Source of the DNA: Methanosarcinales archaeon
Lineage (GTDB): Archaea; Halobacteriota; Syntropharchaeia; Alkanophagales; Methanospirareceae
DNA: 6,792 nt
Direction: 5' to 3'
Assembly (NCBI GenBank): GCA_030665925.1
Contig: DAOUYX010000086.1
Span: 1 to 6,792 of the forward strand
Positions 5,856-6,792 of this stretch are shown one piece after another (the stretch's first letter is position 1; each line of letters opens with the position of its first letter). Position numbers and translations under genes: made by a program. Under the pieces are notes generated by a model. That model had not been told where the DNA came from and ran no database searches. It saw only the letters and a program-made list of their open reading frames with translations.

Positions 5856-6539
5856 CTAAAAACACCTATCATAGTAAAAGAAGAGTTTCTTTACTCTGAA
5901 AGTATCCAGAACATTAGCCACATCTTCGCATTGGTCCATTGTATCCTCTAAGATGTCAACTATCTCTTTAAGCACCATTCTTTCAAGGAACTCATCAGGT
6001 TCTTTTAGTGGTGCAGTCATCAGTATTCGCAGCCATTTCCGGTTTATTTTGTCTGCTTCGTTTTCCAATTCGTTTATTTTTATGCAGCATGCTTCTAAAG
6101 TTTTTTCCTCGGCACTCAAATTTCTCAAGCAACTTACTGCCTTTCTTATTTCCTGCGAAGCCTTCAGGATAACTGCGGAAAATTCACACACTGGTTCAAG
6201 AAGCGTTTTGGGCTGTCTTTGAATAAATGTCAGTCTATTCACCGCTTTTTCAACGCCATCCACTACGTTGTCCAGATTATGCGCGAAATAACGTATATCC
6301 TCCTTCTCTTCTCCGTCACGGCTGTGGTCGTAAATCAGTTCCTGTACGATTTGATGAACAACTGAATCAGCTTCGTCTTCCAGCGTATTAAGCACCTGAC
6401 TGATTTGCGAAAGTGTTGAGTAATCTTCTTTCAATTCCTCCAATAGCTCCGCTGCTTCCACTGCCTTTCCCGCAAGGTTCTCGAAAAGACCGAAAAATTT
6501 CTTCTCCCTCAGCAACGATATGTTCTTTTCATATACCAT
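5856..6539 (-). CDS. DUF47 / PhoU-like phosphate transport regulator
   Basis: The 227-residue, almost entirely helical protein has the length and layout of the DUF47 family (PhoU-like, linked to Pit phosphate transporters). Metal-binding PhoU-type motifs repeat along it: TLEDEADSVVHQI at about 52-64, ELENEADKINRKW at about 157-169, and a terminal helix with ILEDTMDQCEDVANVL. The paired E-x-x-AD motifs are characteristic and both are intact. No signal peptide or membrane span is visible, so it acts in the cytoplasm, presumably at the inner face of a phosphate transporter. DUF47 genes often adjoin a pit gene; none is within this window, and the gene behind it encodes a zinc ribbon instead. AGAGGTGA at 6556-6549, nine bases before the ATG, fixes the start. 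Confidence 0.9.
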   Translation of the reverse strand: MVYEKNISLLREKKFFGLFENLAGKAVEAAELLEELKEDYSTLSQISQVLNTLEDEADSVVHQIVQELIYDHSRDGEEKEDIRYFAHNLDNVVDGVEKAVNRLTFIQRQPKTLLEPVCEFSAVILKASQEIRKAVSCLRNLSAEEKTLEACCIKINELENEADKINRKWLRILMTAPLKEPDEFLERMVLKEIVDILEDTMDQCEDVANVLDTFRVKKLFFYYDRCF

Positions 6540-6590
6540 CGTGCTGTCTCACCTCTATTTTTGTGTTTTGCTAAGGCACATAAAAAGATT

Positions 6591-6601
6591 ACATATATAC
6601 T
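6591..6601 (-). promoter_or_regulatory. Candidate TATA box for the DUF47 operon
   Basis: GTATATATGT (6600-6591) lies about 52 bases before the start codon and predicts transcription from near 6571, leaving a leader of roughly 32 bases that contains the SD. A second TATA-like run (GTATATAG, 6618-6611) lies just upstream. The whole divergent gap is rich in TATA-like sequence, so the exact element is uncertain. Confidence 0.4.
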
Positions 6602-6620
6602 TCACTATTTCTATATACAT

Positions 6621-6634
6621 CGAAAATATATATA
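6621..6634 (+). promoter_or_regulatory. Candidate BRE/TATA promoter for the divergent gene
   Basis: CGAAAA (6621-6626) followed by TATATATA (6627-6634) resembles an archaeal BRE-TATA pair and predicts a start near 6657-6660, with a leader of about 35 bases before the ATG at 6693. A later AT-rich run (6641-6670) is an alternative, but the part nearest the gene would leave no room for the SD. Confidence 0.4.
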
Positions 6635-6692
6635 CCTGATTTTAAAATACATAATATAATCAAAATATATGTAGAAGATAGAGGAGAAAAAG

Positions 6693-6792
6693 ATGAAAGT
6701 AGGCGTAAATTCTCGGCTGGTGCGCGAAATATCAAGGGGACCTTTGAGCCTCTCTTATCTGGATGTGGAGCTTGTAGAGTTGGGCTTCGATG
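6693..6792 (+). CDS. N-terminal fragment of a divergent gene, product not determined
   Basis: Only 33 codons are visible before the window ends (MKVGVNSRLVREISRG..., then LDVELVELGFD). GAGGAG at 6681-6686, six bases before the ATG, supports the start. The opening, a short hydrophobic strand followed by a helix ending in ELGFD, is reminiscent of TIM-barrel sugar-phosphate isomerase/epimerase-type proteins, but this is too little sequence for an assignment. It is transcribed away from the phosphate genes and need not be related to them. Confidence 0.65.
   Translation, partial: MKVGVNSRLVREISRGPLSLSYLDVELVELGFD

Overview
The window looks archaeal. The Shine-Dalgarno (SD) sites are complete (AGGAGGTGA, matching the UCACCUCC end of archaeal 16S rRNA). 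The gaps between genes hold BRE/TATA-like promoters, and termination signals are short hairpins next to U-tracts. One gene belongs to the DUF47/PhoU-like family common in archaea. The overall flavour, with A/G-rich leaders and large secreted phosphoesterases, would suit a Methanophagales (ANME-1)-like or other Halobacteriota euryarchaeon. That placement is a guess; no rRNA or marker gene is present.

Almost everything reads on the minus strand. From its right end the locus runs: a DUF47/PhoU-like phosphate-transport regulator (6539-5856); a small zinc-ribbon protein 25 bases behind it (5830-5510); a non-coding gap of about 400 bases; a secreted metallophosphoesterase with a purple-acid-phosphatase-type N-terminal domain, split by a frameshift (5110-3213, break between 4031 and 3989); a hairpin terminator; and a very large secreted protein (3078 to beyond base 1). 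A divergent plus-strand gene starts at 6693 and runs off the right edge.

The most notable object is the left-hand gene. It is a single open frame of at least 1026 codons that joins a signal peptide, a complete PstS-type phosphate-binding domain, a complete UshA-type 5'-nucleotidase (catalytic and nucleotide-binding domains) and the start of a phytase-like esterase domain. Codon choice changes sharply at the PstS/nucleotidase boundary, as expected of a fusion between genes of different history.

Both secreted-enzyme genes have unusual leaders. The phosphatase leader can form a stem whose 3' arm is also complementary to the SD, so two mutually exclusive folds are possible; a 23-codon ORF also ends inside that SD. 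The fusion gene is preceded by a 21-codon ORF with an excellent SD and a stop that overlaps the main start (ATGA). The two genes share nearly the same start region, from the SD through codon 4.

Read together, the locus looks like an extracellular phosphorus-scavenging module: secreted enzymes release phosphate from nucleotides and other organic phosphoesters, a tethered binding domain may capture it, and a cytoplasmic regulator adjusts uptake. The cooperation is inferred; the domain assignments rest on visible motifs. No transporter gene (Pst or Pit) lies in the window.
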